A stretch of 64,000 nt of DNA from Flavobacterium azizsancarii. Lineage in GTDB: Bacteria > Bacteroidota > Bacteroidia > Flavobacteriales > Flavobacteriaceae. The stretch lies in contig NZ_JAMZNK010000004.1 of NCBI RefSeq assembly GCF_027980145.1, forward strand, positions 62,001-126,000, given 5' to 3'. Numbering within the stretch: the stretch's first letter is position 1; each line of letters begins with the position of its first letter. The notes below the pieces were generated by a model that ran no database searches, was not told where the DNA came from, and was given only the letters and a program-made list of their open reading frames with translations. Of this stretch, positions 8,600 to 17,187 are shown one piece after another. Position numbers and translations under genes: made by a program.

Positions 8600-9661
8600 A
8601 TGAATATAGGTAGGTGGATTGATTTTATAAAAGGAAATAATGCCTTTTATAAAGATGGTTTTTTCGAATTGCCTTATTTGTATAATTCTCCTCAGATAGT
8701 CGTGCAAAGTATCGTGAACTCTCCTTCTGCTAAACATGTCGAAGAAGAACAGGCTGTTTATATCAATAATCCTTTTTTTAATGGAGTTATGCGATATCGT
8801 GAAATCGAAGAAGGTTTCTGGATTGTTGCTACAAGTATCACTTTTAAGAAAAATGTTATGCTTAAAGCTATTTATGATCGGGAATTTCCACTTGACTATT
8901 ATATGCTTACATTTTCAGTTTTTGAAAGCAACGTAAAACTTCAAAATACATTTGCCGATAAAAGTCCTTTTTCAAGTAAATATTGGGGTTTCAAAAGACC
9001 GGGAACAGAACTTGGTGCTTATTTTTATAAAGGTTCTGTGTGCGAATTTTATTTGTACGGATTTAGCAAAGAATGGGCAGAACGCAATTTTTCTTTTGAA
9101 AGCTTACCGGTAGAGAATCAGATTAAAAAGGTTCTTACCTCTGATGAAGGTTTTATTACCTATCAGGATATTGTGCCTAATGCAGCAGAATTATCTAAAG
9201 AAATTTTGATTAATTTAGAAAAGAACAATCACGATTTGTTGAGTAAAGCAATTTTAAAAACGCAGACTTTTCAATTGATTTCTACCTTTTTTAAAAATGC
9301 TTACATAGAGCAACCTATTGGTAATTATACTCCAAAAGAAACTCCTGATTATAAAAAAATAGCTGAAGCCGAAAAGTTGCTTTTGGATACAGTAACAAAT
9401 CCTTTTTTAGGAGTAGACTATATTGCCAAAAAGGTAGATATGTCTCCAACAAAACTCAAACTAACTTTTAAATTGGTTCACGGTATTTCGATGATGCAAT
9501 ACCATAAAGAGAAAAAATTACTTCTCGCCATGCAGCTGCTTCAAAATACCGATATGCAGATAAAAAATATCGCCTTGGCAACCGGTTATAAAAGTTCCAG
9601 CAAGTTTACGGCGAATTTCAAAAAACGTTTTGGAAAAATGCCTTCTGAAATTCGATTATAA
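8600..9661 (+). CDS. AraC-family transcriptional regulator (second of a tandem pair)
   Basis: A 353-residue paralogue of the gene just upstream. It shares FFELPYL, MRYREIEEGFWIV and the C-terminal AraC domain (SPTKLKLTFKLVHGISMMQYH, then ALATGYKSSSKFTANFKKRFGKMP). The frame is open back to 8393 inside the upstream gene, but the homology to its paralogue begins only at the ATG at 8600, which I take as the start. The 16-base gap implies co-transcription. The pair probably arose by tandem duplication and the products might form heterodimers or respond to different ligands (inference). The next gene on the same strand, after a 505-bp gap, is the adhesin. Confidence 0.87.
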   Translation: MNIGRWIDFIKGNNAFYKDGFFELPYLYNSPQIVVQSIVNSPSAKHVEEEQAVYINNPFFNGVMRYREIEEGFWIVATSITFKKNVMLKAIYDREFPLDYYMLTFSVFESNVKLQNTFADKSPFSSKYWGFKRPGTELGAYFYKGSVCEFYLYGFSKEWAERNFSFESLPVENQIKKVLTSDEGFITYQDIVPNAAELSKEILINLEKNNHDLLSKAILKTQTFQLISTFFKNAYIEQPIGNYTPKETPDYKKIAEAEKLLLDTVTNPFLGVDYIAKKVDMSPTKLKLTFKLVHGISMMQYHKEKKLLLAMQLLQNTDMQIKNIALATGYKSSSKFTANFKKRFGKMPSEIRL

Positions 9662-10166
9662 TCAGTGTAAAATTCTTTCTTTTCAGCTGTTTAAGTTTTC
9701 TTTTTTGTGTTTTTTTTATGTTTTTATTAACACCGTATTTATACCTGTTTTTGTTTTTAACTTGTTGTTTTATAGTTTTTTAATTGTGTTGTTCTTCAAG
9801 TTTTAAACATTGTTTTTTACATGGTAAATTGTGTTGGTCGTTTCGGGCTATAGATGTGTCCGAATGGGCTATTCGACGTTTGGATTTCGATATAATTTTG
9901 TTTGGTAATTCTAAACCAGTCAAATGATAACAAAACTACTTTACTTCGCGAATGTGTTTCGCAACTTTCAAAAAACTCTTTATTGCCAATTTGCATATTA
10001 AATGATGCGAATGATTTTTTCAGCAGTTTTTAATTTTCCTTTTAGTACATAATTTATCTCCTGATGAATAAAGATTCCATTGTTTTTAACAATTTGGAAC
10101 AAATAAATATTGCTGTTTATCAAAAGTTTAAAATAAAGTGATAATAATTAATTAACCAAACAATTA
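9662..10166. other. 505-bp regulatory gap before the adhesin gene
   Basis: No credible open reading frame. The first 150 bases are T-rich. A direct repeat of GGGCTAT with 21-bp spacing is at 9845-9872 and a -7-like TAATTTTG is at 9893-9900, with no good TTG at the expected distance. A GCGAA/TTCGC inverted repeat is near 9948-9962. The length is unusual for this compact genome and suggests control of the adhesin operon. Confidence 0.5.
9845..9872. promoter_or_regulatory. Candidate AraC-type operator (21-bp spaced direct repeat)
   Basis: GGGCTAT occurs at 9845-9851 and again at 9866-9872, two helical turns apart, the spacing used by several AraC-family operators such as araI1-araI2. It lies 21 bases before a -7-like TAATTTTG. 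The match is only seven bases, so this is a hypothesis based on spacing and on the adjacent AraC pair. Confidence 0.3.
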
Positions 10167-13100
10167 ATGAAAAAAAAGACAACTTATTGGTCAAAGATTT
10201 CTATAGAAAATTTACTAATAAAAAAAAATATGATACTTACGATGTTAGCGCTGCTATTTCCGTTAGTGTCTTTTTCGCAAACCATTTATACATTTACAAA
10301 TGCTGGGGCAACCGGACGTTTTGGTCCAACACAGTCTCAAGTTACTACTGCTTATACAGCAACGACACTTGCCGGAGCAGTTACCGTTAACACTCAGGGG
10401 ATTCAAGAATGGATTGTGCCTGTCACGGGTAATTATAGAATTAGAGTGGCGGGTGCATCTGGTCAAAATTCTAGTAATGGTGTTGGTGGACAAGGAATGA
10501 TTGCTCAATCTGATTATCCGTTAACAGCTGGTACAGTTTTAAATATTGTTGTTGGGCAACAAGGTTTACCCACTGTTTTAACAGGCTCATATAACGGCGG
10601 AGCAGGAGGCGGGGGCTCATTTGTTTATACTGGTGCAATCGGTGGCGGTGGATTATTGTCTGCAGCTGGCGGCGGCGGCGGCGCTTTGGCGTCAATTTTA
10701 AATGTTGTTCCAAATACTAACAATGCAAATTTCGGACCTAATGGTTATGATATTACCGATGCTGGAGGATATTTGTCTTTAGGTGGTACTGCTGGCAATG
10801 GCGGTGGATTTTCAAATCGTAATATGTTATCTGGAGGACCTGGAGCTGGCTGGTTATCTGATTATAATCCTGCATTTGGAGGAGGTTCTGCTACGATTGG
10901 TGGGACTAGATTTGTAGGAGGTACAGCAACATCTAATGCTAAAGATGGTGGTTTTGGTGGTGGTGGTGCTTCTGGAGATAGTACTAATTCTGGTTATGCA
11001 TGGGCAGGCGGCGGCGGCGGATATTCTGGAGGAGCTGGCGGACATAATGGAGGAAATGGCGATGGACAAGTTGGCGGCGGCGGTGGTTCCTTTTTAAGTG
11101 GGACCAGTAAAACAAACGTTGGCTTCAGTACTGGAAATGGATCTGTTGTGATAACAAGTTTATACTCCGCATCTATATCTCAAACTGCAAATGTTGTATG
11201 CAGTGGTGATTTAACAGGAGCACTTTCTGTTGCTGTAAGTGGAGGTACTGTGCCTTATACATATGCGTGGTCACCAAATGTCAGCAGCACTTCAACAGCT
11301 TCAGGTCTTGCAAAAGGGCCTTATAGTGTAACTGTTACCGATGGGAATAGTTTAACAACGACAGCGTCTTTTACCATTGTTGCTTCAGATAATACGGCTC
11401 CAGTTATTACTACAAACGGAGCTAAAAATGTAAATACAAGCCCAGGCGTTTGTGATGCAATTGTAACAGTTTCTGCAACAGCTACGGATAATTGTAGTGT
11501 TGGAACTCCAGTGGGAGTACGAAGTGATGCAAAATTACTTTCAGATGCTTATCCTTTGGGAATCACAACAATCACTTGGAATGTAACAGATACTAATGGA
11601 AATGCTGCAGTTGCGGTAAATCAAACAGTAACTGTAGTAGATAATGTAAAGCCAACTGCAATCTCGAAAAACATTACAGTGCAATTGAACGCAAGTGGAA
11701 GTGTAACTGTAAATGCGAGTCAGCTAAGTAATGGAAGTACCGATAATTGCGGAATTAATAATTACAAATTCTCTGCCGGAAGTGTAGGCACAGTTTGTAA
11801 TGTTGCCGGTGAAGGAACTTTTTTAAGACTTAATGCACCTGCGGGAAGTGTTTTTAAAAATATAGTTTATGCTAATTATGGAAACTCTACAGGAACTTGT
11901 GGGAATTTTGTTAATGGTAGTTGTAGTGCATCAAATAGTTTAAGTTTAGTAACAGCTGCTTTCCTTAATAACAATAGCGGAATTATTTATTCTAGCAATG
12001 ATACTTTTGGAGACCCTTGCAATGGAACACAAAAGCGACTAGCCGTACAAGCTAACTATGCTCCGGCAACGGCAGAAACGACTTCAATAACATACTCTTG
12101 TGCTGATGTAGGCGTAAAAAATGTTGTATTATTTGTTACTGATAATAGTGGAAATGTTTCGTCAGTGAATGCAACAATAACAATTCAGGACAATATTGTC
12201 CCTGTAATCACTTCGAACGGAAATAAAAGTGTAAATGCAGATTCAGGAGTTTGTGGGGCTAACATAATAGTTTCGGCATCTGCAACAGATAATTGTTCAG
12301 TAGGAACTCCAACGGGAGTAAGAAGTGATGCGAAAGCACTTACAGCTCTTTATCCTGTAGGAACAACAACAATAACTTGGAACATAACCGATGCTAATGG
12401 AAATGCAGCAACAGCAGTAACTCAAACGGTTACGGTAGCTGATAATCAAATTCCGGTACTTGCTTCAAACGGAGATCAAAATGTAAATACAGATTCAGGA
12501 GTTTGTGGTGCAAACGTAACCGTTTCTGCAACAGCTACAGATAATTGTACAGTTGCAACTCCAACAGGAGTAAGAAGCGATGCCCAATTGCTTACAGATG
12601 TTTATCCAATAGGAGTTACAACCATAACGTGGAATGTAAGTGATGCTAATGGAAATGCAGCAGTTACAGTAACTCAAACGGTAAGTGTAACAGATAATCA
12701 AATTCCGGTAATTGCTTCAAACGGAGATCAAAATGTAAATACAGATTCAGGAGTTTGTGGTGCAAACGTAACCGTTTCTGCAACAGCTACAGATAATTGT
12801 ACAGTTGGAACTCCAAGTGGAGTAAGAAGTGATGCAAAATTATTGACAGATGTTTATCCTTTAGGAGCAACAACCATAACATGGGATGTAAACGATGCTA
12901 ATGGAAATGCTGCAGTTACAGTAACTCAAACTGTAACAGTAACAGATAATGAAATTCCTGTAATTGCTTCAAACGGAGATCAAACAGTAAATGCTGATTC
13001 AGGTATTTGTGGCGCAGTTGTTTCAGTTTCAGCAACGGCTACTGATAATTGTACAGTTGGAACTCCAACAGGAGTAAGAAGTGATGCAAAATTATTGACA

Positions 13101-15590
13101 GATGTTTATCCTTTAGGAGCAACAACCATAACATGGGATGTAAACGATGCTAATGGAAATGCTGCAGTTACAGTAACTCAAACTGTAACAGTAACAGATA
13201 ACGAAATTCCTGTAATTGCTTCAAACGGAGATCAAACAGTAAATGCTGATTCAGGTATTTGTGGCGCAGTTGTTTCAGTTTCAGCAACGGCTACTGATAA
13301 TTGTACAGTTGCAAATCCAACAGGAGTACGAAGCGATGGAAAATTGCTTACAGATGTTTATCCTGTAGGAACTACAACAATCACTTGGAATGTAGTAGAT
13401 GTGAATAGAAATACTGCTGCTGAAGTTATTCAAACTATAACAGTAACAGATAACGAAATTCCTGTAATTGCTTCAAACGGAGATCAAAATGTAAATACTG
13501 ATATCAATGTTTGTGGTGCAAGCATAACGGTTTCGGCAACAGCAACGGATAATTGTACAGTTGGAACACCAACGGGAGTAAGAAATGATGGAAAATTACT
13601 TTCAGATGTTTATCCAGTTGGAAGTACAAAAATCAAATGGAATGTAAAAGACGTAAATAGTAATGATGCTGTTGAGGTAATTCAAACCGTAACAGTAATC
13701 GATAACCAAATGCCGGTGATTTCTTCAAATGGTGATCAAAACGTAAATGTTGATGTCGCTACTTGTGGTGCAAACGTAACAGTTTCGACAACGGCTACAG
13801 ATAATTGCACAGTTGGAACTCCAATAGGAGTGAGAAATGACGCAAAATTACTTACAGATGTTTATCCTGTAGGAATTACAGAAATCAAATGGAATGTAAA
13901 AGATGTTAACGGAAATGATGCAGCTGAGGTAATTCAAATAGTAACAGTTGTAGATAATATTGTACCAACAGTAATTACAAAAAACATAACAGTTCAACTT
14001 GATGCAACAGGAAATGCTATAATTCTCGCTTCTGACCTTGATAATAATTCATCTGATAATTGTACAATCGATACAATCGAAATTGATAAAACATCATTTA
14101 CTTGTGCTAATATTGGATCAAATATTGTAAAACTTACGGTAACAGATAAGAATGGGAATTTTGATACTAAAGAGGCAACTGTAATAGTTGAAGACAATAT
14201 CAAACCAATCGTAATTACAAAAAATATCACCATTCTTCTTGATGCTTCTGGTGTTGCTACAATCCAGGCTTCTGATGTTGATGATAATTCAACTGATAAT
14301 TGCGAAATCGCAGTAAGAGAGTTAGATAAGACAGAATTTACTTGTGCTAATATCGGACCTAATACGGTTAAACTAAAAGTTACCGACAAAAACGGAAACT
14401 TTGATGTTAAAGAAGCTATTATAACTGTAGAAAACAAAATTGTACCAAAAGTATTGACAAAGAATATTACACGACAACTTAGTACATTAGGAAATGTATC
14501 TATTGTTGCATCTGATATTGATAATGGATCAATATATGCTTGTGGAACTCCAACTTTGGTAGTTTTTCCAAATGTCTTTACCTGTGCTAATATTGGGATC
14601 AATAATGTCACGTTGACTGCTACAGATGCCTACGGTAATGTTTCAGTAAAAGCGGCAACAGTAACTATCGAAGATAAAGTTGCGGCGACTGTACTTACTA
14701 GAGATGTAACCGTTCAGCTGGATGCTTCCGGGAATGCGTCAATCACCGCAGCCCAAATCGATAACGGAAGTTTTGATTTTTGCGGAATTGCTTCACTTAC
14801 AGTTAGTCCAAATAGTTTTAGTTGTAATGCTATCGGAGAAAATGAAGTAACGCTTACTGTTACTGATGTGCACGGAAATATTTCTACAGAAATCGCAATC
14901 GTGACGGTTCAGGATCATGTTCTCCCAACGGCTAAAACGAAAGATCTCACAGTAGAACTTGATGCGTCAGGCAATGCATCAATTACAGTGAATCAAATCA
15001 ATAACGGAAGTTCTGATAATTGTGGTGTCGTATCAGTAAGTCTTGATAAGCTTTCTTTTGATTGTACCAATGTTGGTATCAACGCGGTTCTTCTGACTGT
15101 AAAAGACAAAGCTGGAAATACGGCAACAGCTACTGCGAAAGTTACAGTTGTAAATAAATTTGGAGATAATGATAATGACGGAATTTTAGACAATTGTGAC
15201 GATGATGATGATAATGATGGAATCAAAGATTGGTTAGACAACTGTCCAATTACTGCTAATCCTTATCAGGAAGATCGCAATAATAATGGTATTGGTGATG
15301 CCTGCGATAAAGACCAGATGAATATTTCTGAAGCTTTTACTCCAAACGGAGATGGTATCAATGATACATGGGTTATTTCGAATATCGAAAATCATCCTAA
15401 TTCAATTGTACGTGTTTTTAATCGTTGGGGAACAGAAGTGTTTGTTGCTAAAAATTACCAAAATGATTGGGATGGACATTACAAAGGAAGTTCCAGTTCT
15501 CTGCCAGAGTCAAGTTCATATTACTATCAAATTGATTTAGATGGTGATGGTACTATCGAAAGACAAGGATGGATCTATATTAACAGGTAA
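10167..15590 (+). CDS. Giant HYR-repeat surface adhesin with lectin insert and type B type IX secretion signal
   Basis: An 1807-residue secreted protein. Order of parts: a signal peptide with a long basic n-region and cleavage near SFSQ (residue 38); a Gly-rich head (about 40-330, many GGGG runs); a SprB-type repeat (about 334-407, PYTYAWSPN); one 84-residue HYR-like repeat from 408; an 80-residue Ig-like unit interrupted by a 103-residue SUEL-lectin-like insert (about 492-674); seven more 84-residue HYR-like repeats (675-1262), each with a conserved Cys pair and DNC motif; five 80-residue Ig-like repeats (1263-1661); an Asp/Asn-rich calcium-binding stretch like TSP3 repeats (about 1668-1716); and the gliding-motility-associated C-terminal domain from about 1718 (FTPNGDGINDTW, VFNRWG). 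Such type B signals are exported by the type IX system and attach to the surface or are released. The PorP/SprF partner follows by 24 bases. Sugar binding is inferred from the insert. Confidence 0.9.
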   Translation: MKKKTTYWSKISIENLLIKKNMILTMLALLFPLVSFSQTIYTFTNAGATGRFGPTQSQVTTAYTATTLAGAVTVNTQGIQEWIVPVTGNYRIRVAGASGQNSSNGVGGQGMIAQSDYPLTAGTVLNIVVGQQGLPTVLTGSYNGGAGGGGSFVYTGAIGGGGLLSAAGGGGGALASILNVVPNTNNANFGPNGYDITDAGGYLSLGGTAGNGGGFSNRNMLSGGPGAGWLSDYNPAFGGGSATIGGTRFVGGTATSNAKDGGFGGGGASGDSTNSGYAWAGGGGGYSGGAGGHNGGNGDGQVGGGGGSFLSGTSKTNVGFSTGNGSVVITSLYSASISQTANVVCSGDLTGALSVAVSGGTVPYTYAWSPNVSSTSTASGLAKGPYSVTVTDGNSLTTTASFTIVASDNTAPVITTNGAKNVNTSPGVCDAIVTVSATATDNCSVGTPVGVRSDAKLLSDAYPLGITTITWNVTDTNGNAAVAVNQTVTVVDNVKPTAISKNITVQLNASGSVTVNASQLSNGSTDNCGINNYKFSAGSVGTVCNVAGEGTFLRLNAPAGSVFKNIVYANYGNSTGTCGNFVNGSCSASNSLSLVTAAFLNNNSGIIYSSNDTFGDPCNGTQKRLAVQANYAPATAETTSITYSCADVGVKNVVLFVTDNSGNVSSVNATITIQDNIVPVITSNGNKSVNADSGVCGANIIVSASATDNCSVGTPTGVRSDAKALTALYPVGTTTITWNITDANGNAATAVTQTVTVADNQIPVLASNGDQNVNTDSGVCGANVTVSATATDNCTVATPTGVRSDAQLLTDVYPIGVTTITWNVSDANGNAAVTVTQTVSVTDNQIPVIASNGDQNVNTDSGVCGANVTVSATATDNCTVGTPSGVRSDAKLLTDVYPLGATTITWDVNDANGNAAVTVTQTVTVTDNEIPVIASNGDQTVNADSGICGAVVSVSATATDNCTVGTPTGVRSDAKLLTDVYPLGATTITWDVNDANGNAAVTVTQTVTVTDNEIPVIASNGDQTVNADSGICGAVVSVSATATDNCTVANPTGVRSDGKLLTDVYPVGTTTITWNVVDVNRNTAAEVIQTITVTDNEIPVIASNGDQNVNTDINVCGASITVSATATDNCTVGTPTGVRNDGKLLSDVYPVGSTKIKWNVKDVNSNDAVEVIQTVTVIDNQMPVISSNGDQNVNVDVATCGANVTVSTTATDNCTVGTPIGVRNDAKLLTDVYPVGITEIKWNVKDVNGNDAAEVIQIVTVVDNIVPTVITKNITVQLDATGNAIILASDLDNNSSDNCTIDTIEIDKTSFTCANIGSNIVKLTVTDKNGNFDTKEATVIVEDNIKPIVITKNITILLDASGVATIQASDVDDNSTDNCEIAVRELDKTEFTCANIGPNTVKLKVTDKNGNFDVKEAIITVENKIVPKVLTKNITRQLSTLGNVSIVASDIDNGSIYACGTPTLVVFPNVFTCANIGINNVTLTATDAYGNVSVKAATVTIEDKVAATVLTRDVTVQLDASGNASITAAQIDNGSFDFCGIASLTVSPNSFSCNAIGENEVTLTVTDVHGNISTEIAIVTVQDHVLPTAKTKDLTVELDASGNASITVNQINNGSSDNCGVVSVSLDKLSFDCTNVGINAVLLTVKDKAGNTATATAKVTVVNKFGDNDNDGILDNCDDDDDNDGIKDWLDNCPITANPYQEDRNNNGIGDACDKDQMNISEAFTPNGDGINDTWVISNIENHPNSIVRVFNRWGTEVFVAKNYQNDWDGHYKGSSSSLPESSSYYYQIDLDGDGTIERQGWIYINR
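11388..11639 (+). repeat. First 84-residue HYR-like repeat of the adhesin
   Basis: One 252-bp unit beginning with the DN codons and ending at the next DN. It has the TATDNC motif and the WNVTD.NGNAAV strand seen in the seven units at 12189-13952, from which it is separated by the lectin-bearing unit. Confidence 0.85.
11811..12060 (+). other. SUEL/rhamnose-binding-lectin-like domain inside the adhesin
   Basis: Residues about 549-631 match the pattern of SUEL-type galactose/rhamnose-binding lectins: G..L.L.AP.GS at the start, the YANYG motif, a C..F..GSCSA segment, then FGDPCNGTQKRL near the end. The family's sugar-binding motifs are ANYGR and DPC..T.KYL, so both are retained with changes (G-N for G-R and KRL for KYL). 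The surrounding unit is 183 residues where its relatives have 80, so the insert is 103 residues. Confidence 0.75.
12189..13952 (+). repeat. Seven tandem 252-bp HYR-like repeats
   Basis: Unit boundaries at 12189, 12441, 12693, 12945, 13197, 13449 and 13701 (end 13952) are exactly 252 bp (84 residues) apart. Each unit has P(V)I.SNG..NVN, a CGA motif, SATATDNC, GVRSDAK, a YP.G.T.I.W strand and a closing NGNA...QTVTV. Segment 12819-13059 recurs at 13071-13311 with one difference (12950 T, 13202 C), and 12441-12554 nearly recurs at 12693-12806, so the array has expanded recently. Confidence 0.93.
13953..15152 (+). repeat. Five tandem 240-bp Ig-like repeats
   Basis: Five units of exactly 240 bp (80 residues), with unit marks at 14190, 14430, 14670, 14910 and 15150. 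Each carries TKNITVQLDASGNA or a variant, a D.DN.S.D.C segment, an F.C.N.G.N.V.L motif and TDK.GN. They are more diverged than the 252-bp array and so probably older. The interrupted unit at 11640-12188 belongs to this type. Confidence 0.9.
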
Positions 15591-15614
15591 TTGAAATAAA
15601 ATAAAATTTTAGAA

Positions 15615-16502
15615 ATGAAAATAATTAAAAATATATTGGCGGGAGCATTACTACTTTTTAGTAGTATGCTTTTTGCCCAGCAAGAAAGCCTTTTTACAAC
15701 GTATCGTTACCATATGAATGTTGTAAATCCGGCTTATGCAGGTGTTGATGGAGAAACTGTTTTAATGAGCACAATTCGCCAGCAATGGACAGGGATTAAA
15801 GATGCACCGCAAACGCAAGCAGTCTCTTTTGGTACATCGGTAGGGAATCATTTGGGATTAGGGGTTTCTATGGTTTATGATAAAACTTTTATCGAAAAAC
15901 AAACACAATTAGGAATTGACTTTTCATACAAAATTCAGGTTGGAGCTCTTACTGATTTGTATTTAGGAATAAAAGCAGGAGGTAATTTCTACAATGTAAA
16001 TACCTCTGGACTTGAGACCTATTCGCCTCAATCAGATCCATCTTTGATTACGATAAATCATTTTAATCCAAACGTAGGTATTGGAGCTTTATTGAAAAAT
16101 GATAAATTTTTTGTATCCCTTTCTGTTCCAAGAATGTTAAATACGGAGCGTGCAAAAAACAAAGACGGTTATACTTCTGTTGCAACAGACAGAGCACATG
16201 TTTATTTGAGTAGTGGTTATGATTATGATTTTAATACAGCTACAGAATTGGTGCTAAAACCATCATTTATGATGCGTTATGTAAATGGTTCGCCACTTTC
16301 AGTAGATGTTAATTTGATGCTTCAGATAGAGAAATTTTTGGAAATAGGAGGAAGTTACAGAGTTGATAACGCTTATGCCGCAATAGCAGGTTTAACAATT
16401 ACTGACCATCTGACAATTGGTTATGCTTACGAAACCAGTACAGGTAAAGTAATGGCAAGTGCTAAACAATCAAACGAGTTTTTTCTTCGCTTTAAATTTT
16501 AA
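15615..16502 (+). CDS. PorP/SprF-family type IX secretion outer-membrane protein
   Basis: A 295-residue outer-membrane beta-barrel protein. The signal peptide ends at MLFAQ (about residue 21), and the family start QESLFTTYRYHMNVVNPAYAG (about 22-42) follows directly. The protein ends in an aromatic strand (EFFLRFKF). In Flavobacterium johnsoniae SprF is needed for secretion or surface attachment of the adhesin SprB, and PorP/SprF-like genes commonly sit directly after genes for type B type IX substrates. This gene lies 24 bases after the adhesin, so it is very probably its dedicated partner. It is the last gene before a strong terminator. Confidence 0.94.
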   Translation: MKIIKNILAGALLLFSSMLFAQQESLFTTYRYHMNVVNPAYAGVDGETVLMSTIRQQWTGIKDAPQTQAVSFGTSVGNHLGLGVSMVYDKTFIEKQTQLGIDFSYKIQVGALTDLYLGIKAGGNFYNVNTSGLETYSPQSDPSLITINHFNPNVGIGALLKNDKFFVSLSVPRMLNTERAKNKDGYTSVATDRAHVYLSSGYDYDFNTATELVLKPSFMMRYVNGSPLSVDVNLMLQIEKFLEIGGSYRVDNAYAAIAGLTITDHLTIGYAYETSTGKVMASAKQSNEFFLRFKF

Positions 16503-16556
16503 TAAAAGGCAAATACAATAATCGAAACAACGTTTTTTTTATTTTTTTGAGTAGTA

Positions 16557-16591
16557 AAAAAGAGGACATCTATCTGCAGATGTCCTCTTTT
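16557..16591. terminator. Bidirectional terminator after the porP/sprF-like gene
   Basis: A perfect 13-14-bp stem (about 16558-16571 with 16578-16590) with T residues to the right and A residues to the left. It lies between convergent genes and can serve both. Confidence 0.85.
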
Positions 16592-16608
16592 GATTTTATA
16601 TAAATCAT

Positions 16609-17166
16609 TTAAGGTCTTTCTATTTTTCTTAAAACTTCTTTTGCGACAGCTTTATAAGCTGCAGAATGATCTGCATAATCTTTGTTTAGGATAATTTGCA
16701 ATTCGGGATGAATCCAATCATAGTGATTTCCTAATATATATAAAGTTCTGATCGAATAGGCTTTTGTCGCCACTTTTACATCATTAATTAGCCAGTCAAA
16801 AGAAGCTTCAATACAATCTTGTAAATTTTCTCCTGACAGTAAAATGCTGTTTTCGTTTTTCTTATAATGTGATTTTACCAGAAGCTGAACCACTTTTGCA
16901 ATTGGCCTGATAGAACTTTCATCTTTTAAAACCTTCAGATTAGAACAGAAAAAATTAAGATAAGGTTGCAGCCAGATTAATTCTTCGTAAGATATAAATT
17001 CTAAAATCCAGCATGCTTTATGATTGTTTTTATCTAAGGGAGAAAAACAAATTTGAACCAATTCATCAAATAAATGTTGATTTTCTAAAATGTACTGAGC
17101 TCCCATTAGCCGGTTTTCTCGGTAAGCATTTACATAATCCAGTTTTAGATGAAGTTCAGACGACAT
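16609..17166 (-). CDS. Unknown helical protein downstream of the TonB receptor
   Basis: A 185-residue soluble protein, almost wholly helical, with alternating Leu/Ala patterns like HEAT/armadillo repeats (KACWILEFISYEELIWLQPYL, then IRPIAKVVQLLVKSHY and AYSIRTLYILGNHYD). I do not recognise a named family. I recall close relatives being labelled adenylosuccinate lyase in some genomes, but no lyase signature (GSSAMPHKRNP type) is present, so that name should not be used. The frame extends to an ATG at 17187, directly after the upstream stop, but the ATG at 17166 begins the conserved-looking part and is preceded by an A-run. It follows the receptor gene by 21 bases, so the two are likely co-transcribed. 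Confidence 0.7.
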   Translation of the reverse strand: MSSELHLKLDYVNAYRENRLMGAQYILENQHLFDELVQICFSPLDKNNHKACWILEFISYEELIWLQPYLNFFCSNLKVLKDESSIRPIAKVVQLLVKSHYKKNENSILLSGENLQDCIEASFDWLINDVKVATKAYSIRTLYILGNHYDWIHPELQIILNKDYADHSAAYKAVAKEVLRKIERP

Positions 17167-17187
17167 TTTTTTACATTTAATACACAT

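Noticed and set aside
13994..14611. 205-codon minus-strand frame within the adhesin repeats
   Set aside because: It is the mirror of the 240-bp repeats: its own protein is periodic with the same 80-residue spacing, and the plus-strand product is convincing.
16609..17166. Adenylosuccinate lyase annotation for the helical unknown
   Set aside because: The protein is too short and lacks the lyase signature and catalytic residues.
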